Counted from the first letter of the stretch, positions 37,105 to 49,859 are shown. The stretch is DNA of 64,000 nt from Capsicum annuum (GCF_002878395.1 NC_061121.1:134634255-134698254); one strand, 5' to 3'. Program-made: numbers and translations. Notes: generated from the sequence alone by a model not told the origin.

Positions 37105-37243
37105 CTTAGACAAATCTCATTGGGCACATTTTGACTGGGTCCTATCACCTGCAATGACTCCCTACGACTCACAAGGAGAGTCATAGATAAGGGAGTAAGC
37201 TCAAAACTTAGAATTTTACGGGGACCAACACCTGGGGTATTTT
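37105..37243 (-). repeat. 3' LTR start fragment of element A
   Basis: Matches 60597-60735 almost phrase by phrase (AAATCTCATTGGGCAC, ACTGGGTCCTAT, GACTC...AAGG, CACCTGGGGTATTTT). On the minus strand it begins an LTR next to a polypurine tract. It is cut off at 37105 by N1. Confidence 0.8.
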
Positions 37244-37258
37244 ATTCTCCCCCTTAAG
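37244..37258 (-). other. Polypurine tract of element A
   Basis: The minus strand reads CTTAAGGGGGAGAAT just before the LTR start, preceded by CATTCGAGAATAAATGG, a variant of the conserved pre-tract string. Confidence 0.75.
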
Positions 37259-37374
37259 ACCATTTATTCTCGAATGATGGGTCAAGACATCCTTTGTCAC
37301 GATTAAGAAAGAAACACACTCACACTTACCTTTAACAAAGACAGAAAACAAAGATTTTAAGATTAACACATACC

Positions 37375-38165
37375 TTAAGCACGATTATCTGGAATGGTAA
37401 ACATGAATGAGTATTTGGACTTCATGCCCTTATCAGCTTCCCAAATCGCCTCCACAAACTTTTTGTTCTTCCAAAGAACCTTTACTGAAGCCACCTCTCT
37501 CTTCTGAAACCTATGAACTTGTCGATCCAATATCTTCCCCAAAACTTCCTCGTAAGACAAGAAATCCAACATGCCCATACCTTCTAAAAGAACAACCAAT
37601 GAAGGATCACCCAGGAACTTCCTCAAAACTGCATCACTCCTTTCATGGGAAACACCTTTAGAAATACCCAATCATCAACACTAAACTCCATCTGCGTAGG
37701 ACTTTTGGCAACTTTGGGAGGTCTTAATACTATCCCAAATTACCTTCGCCCAATCCATGGCTTGGTGAACCAAATAAGGACTAAATAACTCAGCCTCACG
37801 AAATTTGAACCTCCCAATAGGAGAATGACAACCCCTACAATATAAAGACTCAAACGAAGCCATACTAATGCTAGAGAGATAGCTATTGTTGTAGGCAAAT
37901 CCTACGAGAGGCAAGTGGTTAACTTAACTGTCACCAAAGTCAATCACACAAGATCTGAGCATATCTTCCAATGTCTGAATGGTTCTCTCCAATTGCCCAT
38001 ATGCATGTGGGTGGAGAGCAATACTAAGTCTCACCCTAGAACCTAAATCTTATTGAAAAAAAATACCATAAGTTAGAGCTGAGAATTGAGTACATCAATC
38101 AAATATGATGGAAACTGGAGCAACATGCAACTACATGATTTCCTTAATGAAAAGAAATTTATAAA
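37375..38165 (-). pseudogene. Element A integrase core and chromodomain
   Basis: 37375-37671 encodes the chromodomain-like end (FLGDPSLVVLLEGMG, VASVKVLWKNKKFVEAIWEAD). 37681-37914 has the core end (FAYNNSYLSSISMASFESLYCRGC). Near 38000 is GQLERTIQTLEDML with the Glu, and near 38085 is IIFDRCTQF, where SDRGTQF is usual. The domain begins abruptly at about 38165 at a junction with RT, so the zinc finger and first Asp are missing. Confidence 0.83.
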
Positions 38166-38970
38166 ATACCCAATTTATGAGATTTATAAATGTTTTTAGG
38201 GCATTGGTAAACCCAAATGTCATGACCAAGAACTTGAAATGACCATAACGGGTACAAAAATCAGTCTTAGAGATATCCTTCTCCCTAATATTTAGTTGAT
38301 TGTGGCTCGAATAGAGATCAATCTTGCAGAAATACTCAGTATCCTGAAGCTGGTCAAATAAGTCATCTATCTTAGGAAGATGGTATATATTCTTCATAGT
38401 CACCTTACTCAACTGGCGGTAATCAATGCACATTCAAAGGGAACCATCATTCTTATGCACAAAAAGAATAGGAGCACCCTGCAAAGACATAATACGGAGA
38501 ATCAAACCCTTATCAAGGAGATATTTCAACTATTTCTTAAGCTCCTTCAATAGATTTAGCGCCATCCTATTGGGAGGGATAGAGATAAGATGAGTATCTG
38601 GAAGAATATCAAGCTCGAATCAATTTGCCTTTCGAGAGAAACACCAGGAAGATGATTTAGGAAAACCTTAGGAAATTCACTAACAATGTGTATAAACTGT
38701 AAGGAAGGACCCTCCGGGTTAGAATCTTAAACCCAGACCAAATGATAAAGACACGCCTTGGAAATCAATTTTTAGGATCTAAGATATCATATGAACCTCC
38801 CCTTACAAACTAGGAAACTATCTTCCCACTCAATAACTAACTTATTTAAAAATTTAAAAATGACCTTACGGGTTCGACAATCTAAAGTGGCATAGAATGA
38901 GCACAACCAATCCATTCACAAGATGACATGAAAATAAACCATAAATAATTCAATCAAATTCACCGAAGTT
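38165..38970 (-). pseudogene. Element A protease second half and truncated RT
   Basis: The piece 38131-38433 has [41 protein letters not shown] and [25 protein letters not shown], then runs straight into integrase sequence. The FIDD active site, thumb and RNase H are deleted. Between 38433 and 38970 are the linker motifs (ILRIMSLQGAPILFV, IPPNRMAL) and the protease end (MDWLCSFYATLDCRTRKVIF). Confidence 0.85.
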
Positions 38971-39963
38971 TCTAACCAGACCCAAATTGGGTCTTTGTCT
39001 TAATGGGCATCCCAAGTTCAACCAGGAATGAGGACCACCTCCGTTGCCTAAGCCAACCTTCAAACGCATACCTTGGATCTGATAAATTACAAACATATAA
39101 CAAGATAGCATATTTGTACCAATCCAAACTCTGGTATAGGTCCATGACCATGACTAACCTAAGCATGTCCAACCATTCAACACCTATCCAATAAACATAC
39201 CAAAACTGAAATAGTAATCAAATATGAGTCCATAACATAAAAGGATTGAACAATTACAAATACAATCCAACGGTATCATCTACAATAACAATGCCAATAC
39301 TAAGGCTTATACCAATACCAACACCGCCTATTCCAACCCATAGTAGTTCCACAAAGCCTATAACTAAAAGTAATCCAATATCCGATTAGGATATGCCCCC
39401 AACCATAGCCAAAACCAATATTTATGAAATAACCAAGATATGTAAAGACATCCATGATATGAAATGGAGCCTTATGGAGTATGGAAGCTCACCAATTTAA
39501 TTTAACTCAGTTAATTTTGAATGTGATCACTAAGCAAAAGGAGTAGAATGATTGGTTCTTGCATCGCACGGGGATACAACCATCCAAAGATGTGTTAGTG
39601 GGTGAACTCTAGAAAGTACTCAAGATAAGGATAAAATAATGCCAATCTTTAAAACCAAGTAAACCAATTATATACATTCACAAACATACATACATATATA
39701 TAACCACCATAGGAAAGGGAACCATGATTAGCGTGCCTTTAAAACCATTAACCTGAGTATGTATAGCTTAACCATCCTAAATCAACCAACGAGCTATATG
39801 GGACCAGTGTAACCCCCTGAATGGGCTCCGATGCATAGAGCCACACAAACCAGAGATACCATAGGAGTAGGGGATTCTCAAGTATCCTTTTCTCTTCATC
39901 ATACATATATACAAGTATACTTAGGGGATTCCCGTATACCTCATAAGTATCATATATGGTCGC

Positions 39964-40869
39964 TGAAATTAAAGAGGGCATAATTTTTTATAAGTCGACT
40001 ACTGACTCCTCCCAGTTGACTCACCTGCAGATCAGTACACTTCACGAAACAAATTATTTATGTAATAATTAAGAAATTAAATAAATAAATGTAAATTAAA
40101 GACACAAAGATTTATCCTAGTTTGAAACATCAATGTGGTGCCTACTTTCTGTCTCCTTCGGTTTCAAACATTCCTTAGATCATTCAATGTTAGGCTCGAG
40201 TTTAATGATGGGAAATAAGTTTCAAAGAATTATTTTATTCTTCAGAACTTGTGACACAACTTCAGCTGATGTTATAAATTTGACTTGATCCTACTCTTTA
40301 TACAACAATTGTAAATGAAAGGTTACAAAGCTTTATGAAACAAAGATTGAGACACTTTGATATTCTTCTTGATGTTCCGTAACCCAAGTCTATCTTTAGT
40401 CTTCTTCTTTTATAGTCTTTAATAACTTCTCTTCATAAGAAAACCAAAGAGATTTCTTCTCAATCAAGGATTTGAATTTATTCTTTGATTGAGGAATATA
40501 GCTTTATGATATATTCATATTAGATATGTCAATATACGACTTTTATTCACATTTATATCAGATATGTCTATGATCTTTTCTTTGTTGTGATTGACCTTGA
40601 TTTGTTGCGATTCTCAAGATTGAGATTTTTGTGATTGATCTGGTTTGCTGAGATCCTCAGGACTGAGATTGTCCTTCCATTTGATTTTATTTGGATTGAT
40701 TTGCTTGGATGCTGTAAATACTATTTTGATGTCCTTCCATTCTTGGAGTCAGTTTCCTTGGTTTTTTATCCTTTCATCATTAGAATATTCTAGTATATTA
40801 ATTCATTTATCCTGCAAAGATCAAGTCAGTAGAAAATCATCATTAAAAGATAAACTTAGGAGACTAACA
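39964..40869 (-). repeat. 3' LTR of T1
   Basis: Plus-strand TGAAATTAAAGAGGGC to GGAGACTAACA, 906 bp, so the minus strand starts TGTTAGTCTCC. It matches the 5' LTR and the solo copy at 35606. CCTACTTTCTGTCTCC and TTTCTTCTCAATCAAGGAT are shared landmarks. Confidence 0.88.
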
Positions 40870-40884
40870 ATCTCCCTTTTTTGA
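40870..40884 (-). other. Polypurine tract of T1
   Basis: The minus strand reads CAAAAAAGGGAGAT directly before TGTTAGT, preceded by TTTGTCATTATC, the classic end of many plant copia elements. Confidence 0.85.
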
Positions 40885-41459
40885 TAATGACAAACTTAAA
40901 CATCAATTAACTTTCCTGTTAAGATGGCTTGCTTGCTTCTCCTGTCTTTCTATCTTAGTGGCTATAGTCGACTCCATTGTTGTGATAGTCGACTAGCTCC
41001 CCCTATATTTTTGACTAATATAATCATCTTCTCTCTCTTTTGACATAATAAAAAAGGACATACTAAATACAAAACAAAGCATAAACCAACCACACTAAAA
41101 AAGTAGCAGAAACCTATTAAGAACAAAATATAGAATACATGATATGCAAATTTACGATAGGAAGTAGCAACAAAAATACATCTGAGCAGGAGTATGTAGT
41201 CTCTTAATACAACCTAGAGTACTAGAAGGTACATACCCCATTTTGAATAATATAAAAGAGTTCTACATTATTTGGCTAGAAAATAGGTAAGGGTGTTATG
41301 CATATTAGGGCAGAAGCGGTCATAGGATTTCTCAACGCTCTTGGTGAAGTTGAAGTAAGAATTCTGAATAGGGATTACAATATCATTGGAGGAGGAACAC
41401 TAAGACTTATGGAATCAACTAGGGAGAAAATTCTGTTAAATAATTTTACCCCTACAAGG

Positions 41460-42940
41460 GAGAGTCAGATTTTGCCTATGTAGGTACCAATGTCCTTGCT
41501 CAGCTGTAGCAGCTTGGTAGTCAACTCTATGGTACTGGATATTCCTTCCTAAATAGTAATACTACCTTTCATTTTTCAATATCCTTATTTTCATAAAACA
41601 TGGAATAAGTTAAAGATTTACTTACCCTAGATGTGTTAGGCCGGCTTTTAACAAACTTTATTTTACACCATTTTTTTTCCAATCAGTCCATAGTCCATGA
41701 TTGTAAAGGTATTTGAATTGTAAGTTTTAAATACTTATACCACTAGATAGGATGAGAGGTCAATTCCATAGTGAAGAAGAATCCTAGTATGGAGTAAACC
41801 ATAGGGCAAATTTGCTATGGCATAGGAGTCAACTAAACTTTCTATCATATATTCGCAAATCCAGGTATTCTAGTTTATTTTGTGTGTCTTAATCAGGAAA
41901 TAGAGAACCAAAACATCTCTGCATGTTACATTATTGAGAGATCCATTTCAAGGAATCAAAGTGGTTACAATGATATGGGCCAAGAATCTATTTCAAAAGC
42001 TAAGAGACAGAGGACCAAAAGAAGGGCTATTTAAGTCAGGATCTGAGATAGACTTTTTTTCTTTTTCAAAACAAACTTCAAAATTCTTTGGCCAACTGCC
42101 ATTGATTAATAGGGCAACACATGAGAATTTGGTATCAAACACTTTCTCAAATAAAAATTCATTAAGAATAATACATGACCTAAACCTAGTATTTCAAATT
42201 CCTCGCTGTCAAGGGAAAGACAAAGGTTAGCATAGAATATACAGTTGGGGTCTTCAAATACTTACAAGCCTCATTAGAGAAACATTATTGACAAGTATTG
42301 GGATTTAAGAAAATAGCCAATATTTCAGTGGGATTCTTAGGTGAGAGAGATTGATGACTCGACCAAAACCAATAGAGCGATTCTTGAAGGTGAGAAATTT
42401 TTCCTTGTCAGTAAGAGTTAAGAACTTATGCATGTCTTCTAGGGAAAGATACTCTAGAGAAAAGGACCATCTTTTGTTAGATGACAACATAGGGCTTGAA
42501 GAAGTTTATTTTTTTGACACAGTTGACTGGAGAGAGTAAGAAGAGGCTTTTTCTGAGGATTTAGAGAGAAGGATAGAGTCAAAGTTGGAGGAATTTTTAG
42601 ATAGGAGAAGTTTTGGAGATATTATCCATTGAACGAGTTATTGTCATGATAAATAAAATAGACTTGGATGAGTATAAAGGTGGAAAAGTGAAAGGTAAAG
42701 AGATAGGATTGAAAGAGGAGGTATAGGGCTAGGGTGCAAGTTAAAAGAGAAGAGGGGTGTTGGGAAACGAGAGGGTGCAGAGATGGTAATGATGATGAAG
42801 AAGAAAAGGTGGCTTGTAAGGGGGCAATTTTAATAGAAAGGATGGGGGTCAAAGAGTAGCCGAAGATTTTTGTGCCAAAATACGGGTATTTTAAAATCAT
42901 TAAAGATTTGGCAAAATATTTTATTCTGAATTTTTCCAAA
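41460..42940 (-). pseudogene. Possible env-like third coding region of T1
   Basis: Between RNase H and the 3' LTR is a stretch whose minus-strand frames, though broken, contain strings such as CRDVLVLYFLIKTHKIN, LPYGLLHTRILLHYGIDL and EDMHKFLTLTDKEKF, plus a serine-rich open piece (42622-42939). The second string resembles what I recall of the plant transposon protein family (Pfam PF20167) found in env-like ORFs of Sireviruses. Position after pol fits that lineage. Identification is from memory and the function of such proteins is not established. Confidence 0.45.
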
Positions 42941-43029
42941 AAAAACTTTCAAAAATATGGTACTGATATTTTCTCGTCGAAACAAAATCTTTCCTTATCA
43001 AAATTAAAAAAAAAATTAAAGAAAAATGA

Positions 43030-43330
43030 AGCTAATTTTCAGAGTTAATAAAATAAAATCACTACTTACTACATGATCACAAATAAAATGATGCTTGACG
43101 TCTATGTGCTTATCCTTAGAATGATGCATAACATATTTATATCGACACAGAATACTGGGTTTTAACAAATTACGGGCACAAATTCATGAGGCATATCAAA
43201 GTCAAGTAGTTGATGTATAATTCATAGAATTAGTGTATAGCAACTCCCAACGGCTTGGTAATCATCTTCAGTTGTTGGCAAGTCAACTAAGATTTGCTTC
43301 TAGTTGTATCAAAAACTCAGGGTATTACCC
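43030..43330 (-). pseudogene. T1 RNase H end
   Basis: Minus-strand DKHIDVKHHFICDHV (about 43085-43130) matches the KHIDIRHHFLRDHV signature at the end of copia RNase H. The upstream catalytic part is mostly gone, so the domain is truncated. Confidence 0.75.
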
Positions 43331-43900
43331 ATATGACTTAAAAAACTTCCATTGGACTGGCTAAATCCTCACACGAAAAGAGGTTAGAACTATCAAGAAT
43401 AATATTATCAACATAAAATTGTATAATAGGAGGATTTGAATCAAGATTTTATCAGAACAAAGTTTTATCAAAATTACTTTCTTGAAAATTGTTATTTAGT
43501 AGGAAAACACCCAATCTCTCATGTTAAGCCTTTGGAGCTTGTTTGAGACCGTAGAGTGTTTTTGATAGTTTGAAAATATGGTTTTGGTTACGACGAAATT
43601 TTAAATCCTAGAAACTGAAAACTTCCTTAAAAAAACTATTTATGAAGGCACTTTTGACATTTATTCAAAATGACTTACAATATTTAAAAGAAGTAATTGC
43701 TAATAACATTAGAATTAATTCTAACCTTGTCACTTGGTAAAAGGTTACATCATAGTCAATACCTTTTTTATTCCATTTAATATACAGGGCAACATGCACT
43801 TGTTTTTATATTATGTTATTGTTTCTACCCTGCCATCCGGATTTTTTAGGGTGAACTCACTTGGAAAGCAAGAATTTTTTTTTTGCTTGGAACAATTAGT
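43331..43900 (-). pseudogene. T1 reverse transcriptase
   Basis: Readable minus-strand strings are GIDYDVTF, ARLELILMLLAITSFK, NVKSAFINSFFKEVFSF, KLSKTLYGLKQAPKA and IIQFYVDNIILDSS (about 43401-43425). The last is the active site, with YVDN in place of YVDD. Stops and frameshifts separate them. The LYGLKQAP motif firmly marks copia RT. Confidence 0.87.
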
Positions 43901-44059
43901 TTTGCCATTTCTGATGTAGAAGTTGGCTCTGGAGGGGGTATAGTTGAATTTGGCTGATGATGGCTCAGAGATTGTGCATGCATTTTCTTCAGATTATACA
44001 TTACTCACTGGTTCGTTGTCACTACTTAAACAAATAGATGGATGATTATGTACATGAAA

Positions 44060-44640
44060 TACAGTATGCATAGGTTCTGTAACACATAAAGTGGAAGAAT
44101 ACCTAAGAAAAATACCTTCATCACTTCGTGGATCAAGTTTTCCCAAATTATTCTAACCATTACCATGGATAAGGCCTCTATATCCAAATGAATAAGAGTG
44201 GTTGATGTTGGGTTTATTTTCTCTCAAGAGTTCATATGGCATCCCTTTTTGAACAGGTCTAATTATATATCTGTTGATGATGTGACATGTTGTGCTTACT
44301 ACTTCTGCCTAATAATGATCTGGCCGATTATGTTTTAATCAAAAGGTCCTGGTAATTCCTAAAAAGATTGATTTTTTCACTTAACTACACCATTCTTGAC
44401 GTTCAACGATGAGAGCAATGTTATTTTTTTATTATTTTAGGAACCATCTTTATGTTTAGAAGAAATTTGAAAATAGGCATTACACAGCTAACTGATGTTG
44501 AGTGAGTTATACTTGAGGTTGTCTATAAGATATACTTCAGTAGCTTTGCGAGTGAAACTGAGCTTTACTGAATCTATTTCGATGACATTGTCTCTAGCGT
44601 TGTCACTAAATTTTCCTAATTGTTTCCATCTAAATTCTTT
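44060..44640 (-). pseudogene. T1 integrase end
   Basis: Minus-strand GMPYELLREKKPNINH followed by FGYRGLIHGNG, NNLGKLDPRSDEGIFL and YSSTLCV matches the copia integrase C-terminal part (family form TPYELWKGKKPN, FGCKCFILN, DEGIFLGYS). The core upstream (44290-44640) is largely unreadable, so the domain is deleted or diverged there. Confidence 0.83.
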
Positions 44641-44900
44641 AAAATAGAAGAAATTTCTTTCTTTTCGGTCATGTATCTAGAACATCCATTGTCAAGCCCC
44701 CACATTCTTTTTTTATAGTTTTTGCGGGCATGTTTCTACCAAATAAGAAGATTAATTTAGTTTAGGTACCCAAGTGTATTTGGGTCCTTGTGGGTTAGAG
44801 TTTCTTCCTTTGGTATTCCAAACCTACGTGTTTCCATGCTTGCACTTGCAGCTATAGGATTTGTGCCCTTTCTTTCCACAGATAAAGCAAACAGGTCATC
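44641..44900 (-). pseudogene. T1 zinc knuckle and protease start
   Basis: Minus-strand CFICGKKGHKSYSCK at about 44840-44890 is an intact CX2CX4HX4C knuckle, followed by QGPKYTWVPK. Then near 44690 comes LDNGCSRYMTEKKEI, the copia protease active site (family form LDSGCSRHMTG) with Ser changed to Asn. Confidence 0.82.
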
Positions 44901-46330
44901 GAGAGGAGAAGGAGGTCCTGACTGATTTAAACTATTCTAATGAGGAACATGAGTTGCTTTTAAAAGAATTAGATCTACAAAAACTGTGACTTGGAGTTTT
45001 CCTAATTCTGTTTAACTAAATTTTTACATCATCAAGATCTTTGTGAAGCAAGTCATTTTTAATTTTACATGCTTTGATTTCTATTTGATAGTTTCTTTGT
45101 TCCTCTTTAATTTTTTATTCAAATCGACCTTCGCAACCTTTTTTCCGATGAGAATTTTTGTAATATTAACTTATTACCTTTTGAGTATTAGTAGTTATTA
45201 AATCTAAATTCGATTCAAGAGTACTGCAGTTGTGACGATTATGTAGTCTTACCTCTCTAGACTCACCTGTTGACATGAAGTACATATTTACAAGTTCTAT
45301 TTCTTCTTTGATTTAATATTCATCATACAAGCATCCAAAATTTTAAATCTTCCTAGATGCCCTTCTTCTTAATTCTGGATAGTTTTGTTTGAATTGGCCC
45401 AACATTCCATAATAATAGCACCGATCATCATTTCTATTGGAGTAATTACTTTTTTCTCCTTGGGATCTTTATTGTCAATGTCTCATGATATTCCTTAATC
45501 CACAGTTGATGAGGGATATTCCTTTGCTATTTGTATCTACTATAATGTCCTTTTCTTTAGTTGGAGCAGCATTGAAGGCTACTGGTTTCTTCTTTTCCTC
45601 CTTATGGTACCTTTTGATAAAATTTCATTCATATTTAATGAGATTACCTCGTAGTTACTCATATGTCATGTTTTGAAGATCTCTATCTTCCAGAATAGCA
45701 GCCTTGGTTTCCTAAACTTTCAAAAGACTTTGGATCAGCTTCTAGATTTGCAAGCTATATGGATAGATTATCCTCAGTTGTTTTAGTTTGAATACAATTG
45801 TGAATCTTGCAAAAATTATTTCAATGTTCTCTCATTCTCTTCCATTTTGAATAGCACATATTTATTGACCAGGGCATCAATCTTTGACTTTTTAACTTTT
45901 GTGATTCCTTCATAGGTTTCCTCCAATTTGTCCCACTTTTCTTTTGTTGTCTAACAAATTGATATATTGTTGTATTCTTCTCCACTAACTGCACAAAGAA
46001 GTAAACTTATAGCATGTGCATTAGGTTTGATTACCTCTTGTTATTCTTTGGTGTCCTCGAAATATTCAAGATCTTCTATGTCAGTACTGCTAGATTTTTT
46101 GTCTTTGTTTATTGTCTTTTCTTGAGTCCTAAAATAATAATTAGAACCTTTTTGATGACAAACTAGGCTTGGAATTCATTTGATTGAACAAAAATTCTAA
46201 ACCTATTTTTCAAGTAAGAGTAATATTTTCCATTAAAGTAGGGTGGTCTTGTGGAGGAGTGACTATCCTAGAGAAGGGCACCGAGAATTTGATAATTTGC
46301 CATTTGATCTTTGGTCACTTGTAGTTAAGC
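44901..46330 (-). pseudogene. T1 gag
   Basis: Starts near 46300 with MANYQILGALL, then PPYFNGKYYSYLKNRFRIFV, the N-terminal signature of copia gag (family form GENYTYWKNRMRIF). CAVSGEEYNNIS and KEKWDKLEETYEG follow, continuing into a decayed knuckle CYYYGMLGQFKQNYP near 45400. Several stops are present. Gag would form the particle shell. Confidence 0.83.
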
Positions 46331-46349
46331 AAAACTGTTGGTAAGACCT

Positions 46350-46361
46350 GCTCTGATACCA
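46350..46361 (-). other. Primer-binding site of T1
   Basis: The minus strand reads TGGTATCAGAGC, an exact match to the site complementary to the 3' end of initiator tRNA-Met, two bases from the LTR end (46364). Confidence 0.92.
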
Positions 46362-46363
46362 CT

Positions 46364-47193
46364 TGAAATTTAGGAGGGGTGAATTGAAAATTTTCTATGA
46401 GTTGACTAGTGTCTCCTCAGAGTTGACTCGTATGCAGGTCAGTACATTTCACAAAATAGATTAGAGTTGAAATAATTAATCAAGTAAATAAACAAATTTA
46501 AAGTCAAGACACATAGATTTATCTTGGTTCAAAACACCAATGTGGTGCCTACTTCCAGTCCCCTTGGGTTTCAAAGTTTCCTTAGAACATTCAATGTCGG
46601 TATCGAGAACAATGATGGGAAACATATTACAAAGACTTATTTTCTTTTTTAGATCTTATGACATAACTTAAGTTGATATTTAAATTTAACTCGATCCTAT
46701 TCTTTACGTAACAATTGTAAACTAAAGGTTACAAAGCTTCCTGAGACTATGATTGAGACTCTTTGATATTTTTCTGGAAGTTGTGTAACCCGTGTCCATC
46801 TTTATTCTTCTTCTTTTATAGTATTCGACTGGTACACTTTATAAGGAAACCCAAGAGATTTCTTATCAATCAAGGATTTGAATTGATTCCTTGATTAATG
46901 AGTGTAGTCGTATCATATGTCCATATATAATGTTTACTCACATCCATGTCAGATATGTACTTGATCTTTTATTTGTTGAGATTGATCTTGATTTTTTGGG
47001 AATCTTGAGACTAAGATTTTTGTGATTGATCTAGTTTGTTGAAATTCTCAAGATAGCGCTTCTCTTTCCATTTGTTCTCATTTTAATAGATTCTCTTGGA
47101 TGTTATTGATCTTGTTTTGATGTCCTTCTATTCCTGGAGTTGGCTTCCTAACTTTATTCTTTTATCCCTTCATCATTAGCATCTTTTAGTATC
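46364..47193 (-). repeat. 5' LTR of T1, first part
   Basis: Starts TGAAATTTAGGAGGGG and parallels 39964-40800 until CATCATTAGCATCTTTTAGTATC. There M2 begins. Confidence 0.87.
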
Positions 47194-49651
47194 GGTAATG
47201 CCTAAAATCTTGGTCCTAAGACGTCACACAATGCTCAAGACTACGAGTAGCCTTTAGCTAACCCTGTCTTCCTTTTACTAGGTATAAATCTTATAATCAA
47301 GGTAATATAGAAATGAAAGTCATACTGAATGCAAAAACTATTTTTGAAATAACTGAGAATAATCTAAAAGAAATGTCTGAAAATCAAATATTGTAAGTCT
47401 GAATCAAATCTAGCAGTCTGACAAGCCTCTACTACTAATACTATAGAGTCACGGGATAGACCCCCAACTAACTCGAACTATCTGAAAAGAATACTAATTC
47501 ATATAAAAATACTAAGCTGCAGAATATGAATGAATAAGTCCCCAAACTATAAGAACTAACCAATTATCGGATGAGATGGAGATGCTTAAACTACTCTCGT
47601 TGTTGATACTGAGCACCTGAACCTACATTATAAGACAATGTGGCGCATAGACGTATATGTAGATTAGTACTTTAAGGAAGTACTGAGTATATGGGGGTGA
47701 AATGGATATATGGATCAGTACTTTGAGGAAGTACTAAGTATATGGGGGTGAAATGGATAAGTAAAACATCATCTTAACATCATAATTTATAAAACAATGC
47801 ATACTAAATGAAAATGACTAACAGAAACTGGAATATCTTAAATACTAGAATCTAAAATCATACATATCAAATCAAACTTTACAAATCTAGTGAGTCATAA
47901 CATTTAGTTCTAAAAGTTGTACTTGTATTCTCTCTTTAAATCATATTATCTAAGTGTAGAAAGGACTCACTCCTAAATTTGATATCTGAAAGTTGAAAAC
48001 TGTAATTAAATATCTTTCAATAAAGCATATTCTGACTAAATTATTGAGCCTTGACACTTATTTTTCAAAAAGCTTTTCTATCATTCTGTCTTTGGAATTA
48101 GGAACTTTAGGAGGTACTTCTAACCGCCATAAACCATGTGAGCTGTCATGGAGTCCAACATCTTACCCACATTAGGGAGAGCTATTCTTCCCTTGCTATC
48201 AAAATAGAATATTAACTTAAGTGACCACTGACTTACCCACTATGGGCACTTAAAACCTATGGTGGCTCATAGTTCTGTCGCATGAGACCTTGGAATCATA
48301 CCCAACTGAGTGCAAAATACTCTTCCCATATTTATTCCTCGGAACTTATATGAAATCCACCATAAAATAGCACAAGGGTTTATAGTTAAAACCAGTTATG
48401 CTTATTTTTCTTTAAATTTTAAACTAAATGAACAATGTGGATTCCTAATCTTAGCTTAGGATAAAAAGATCAAAGCTTTACTGAAAATCAGAGAATAAAT
48501 TGATCATAGGATGCTTAAAGCATCATCTTTCTTGAATCATCAACATATAATCTTAAGCTTAATAACCCATATAATAAATTTATGTCAAAACATCATAATA
48601 TTCATGCTTAATCATGAAAACAATGATAATTCATCTTAAAATCTGTAAATTTCTGCAATACGTATGAAAGTATGAAAATAGACATGCAATTCAACTTCTA
48701 AAGCATTAAAAATCTCATATTCTTAAAATTAGCAAAAATGGGTATGAACCCTAATCCAAATCTCATGAATATTTATTTAAAATAAAATGAATTTGAAAAT
48801 GAAACTTGGTTTTGGGCACAAGGATGAAAGAGGATCATTGTTCATAAACCCCACATACCTTGATTGATGATTAGTTGAAGAAACTTGAATTGTTGATTCT
48901 TATTTGAGTTCTTTAAGATGGATTCTTGATTATTTTTCCTTGGCAGTCCTCAATCTTAAGCTTTCTTGGAGAATCAATGTAGGATTTTGATTTCTTGGAG
49001 AAGAAGGTTTAGAGCTCTAGGGTTTTGCTTTGAGAGAAAATGGATGAAATTGGGCATAAAGTGGCCTGAATATGCTTAATTCTTTGTTTTGGATGAATTG
49101 GGGCCTTGGGGATTGACCAAAATACCCCTATTAAACTCTAAGTCAGAACTGAAAAGTGCAATATTTTTTTGAAATGGCAGGCCACCGCGACGCGGCACTA
49201 TCATGGTGGCTCACTGGAAATAGGACTATTGGGAATTGGGAAGACTCTGTAATGCACCACTATCACGGTGCCCTTTCTGAATGCCATTTTGGCCATTTGC
49301 GTGATGCGCCACTATCGTGTTGGGCCACTAGATTTTGACAAATAGGAAATAGGATATCTTCGCCATGTGCCAACATCGTGGAGTCCTCTGGAATGTGATG
49401 ATTGTCATTTTTGCCTTCTCTGCGACGCATTGAGTACCCAAGTGGCACACTATCAACTTAAAATGCCATCATTTTTCAAACGCATATCAGATTTAGGCAA
49501 ATTTGATATCGATGGAAAGCTTATTCAATTTTCCACACAATGGGAGGTCTAAATCTTGAAATTTCACATGGAATAAAAATTATTCATTTTGGAAGCTATC
49601 CCTTAACATTCTAGGAACAAATTTAAGCTAGTTAAAGTGCGGGGTATTACA
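47194..49651 (-). repeat. 3' LTR of M2
   Basis: Plus-strand GGTAATGCC (one terminal base lost) to GCGGGGTATTACA, about 2.46 kb. It matches the 53156 copy throughout. CpG-rich block at 49170-49470. It carries a private 51-bp duplication at 47655-47756. Confidence 0.88.
47655..47756. repeat. 51-bp direct duplication in the M2 3' LTR
   Basis: Two adjacent 51-bp copies (47655-47705 and 47706-47756) share AGTACTTT, GAGGAAGTACT and GTATATGGGGGTGAAATGG. The corresponding place in the 5' LTR (about 53615-53670) has one copy. Confidence 0.85.
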
Positions 49652-49668
49652 ATATTTCTCCCTTGGGA
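49652..49668 (-). other. Polypurine tract of M2 (decayed)
   Basis: The minus strand reads TTCCCAAGGGAGAAATAT: the G run is shortened to three bases compared with five in M0 and M1. A GAGGATGAATGTT string precedes it. Confidence 0.75.
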
Positions 49669-49859
49669 ACATTCATCCTCCAATGTGGCTAGTTGAGTTA
49701 AAATAATGAGGAATCTGAGGCTATAAGCTATCATCCATAACTAAAATAACCTAAATGATTGAATCTCAATTAAAATGAACTACTGAACTGATCTCAGATT
49801 GCATGAATTCTCATGAAGATAACTATATAGTTTAATCTGAAACTGGAAAAGAACTGAAC

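Noticed and set aside
41298..42230. Plus-strand ORFs at 41298-41483 and 41934-42230
   Set aside because: They are antisense to the copia element, and the minus strand of the same region shows the protein-like strings.
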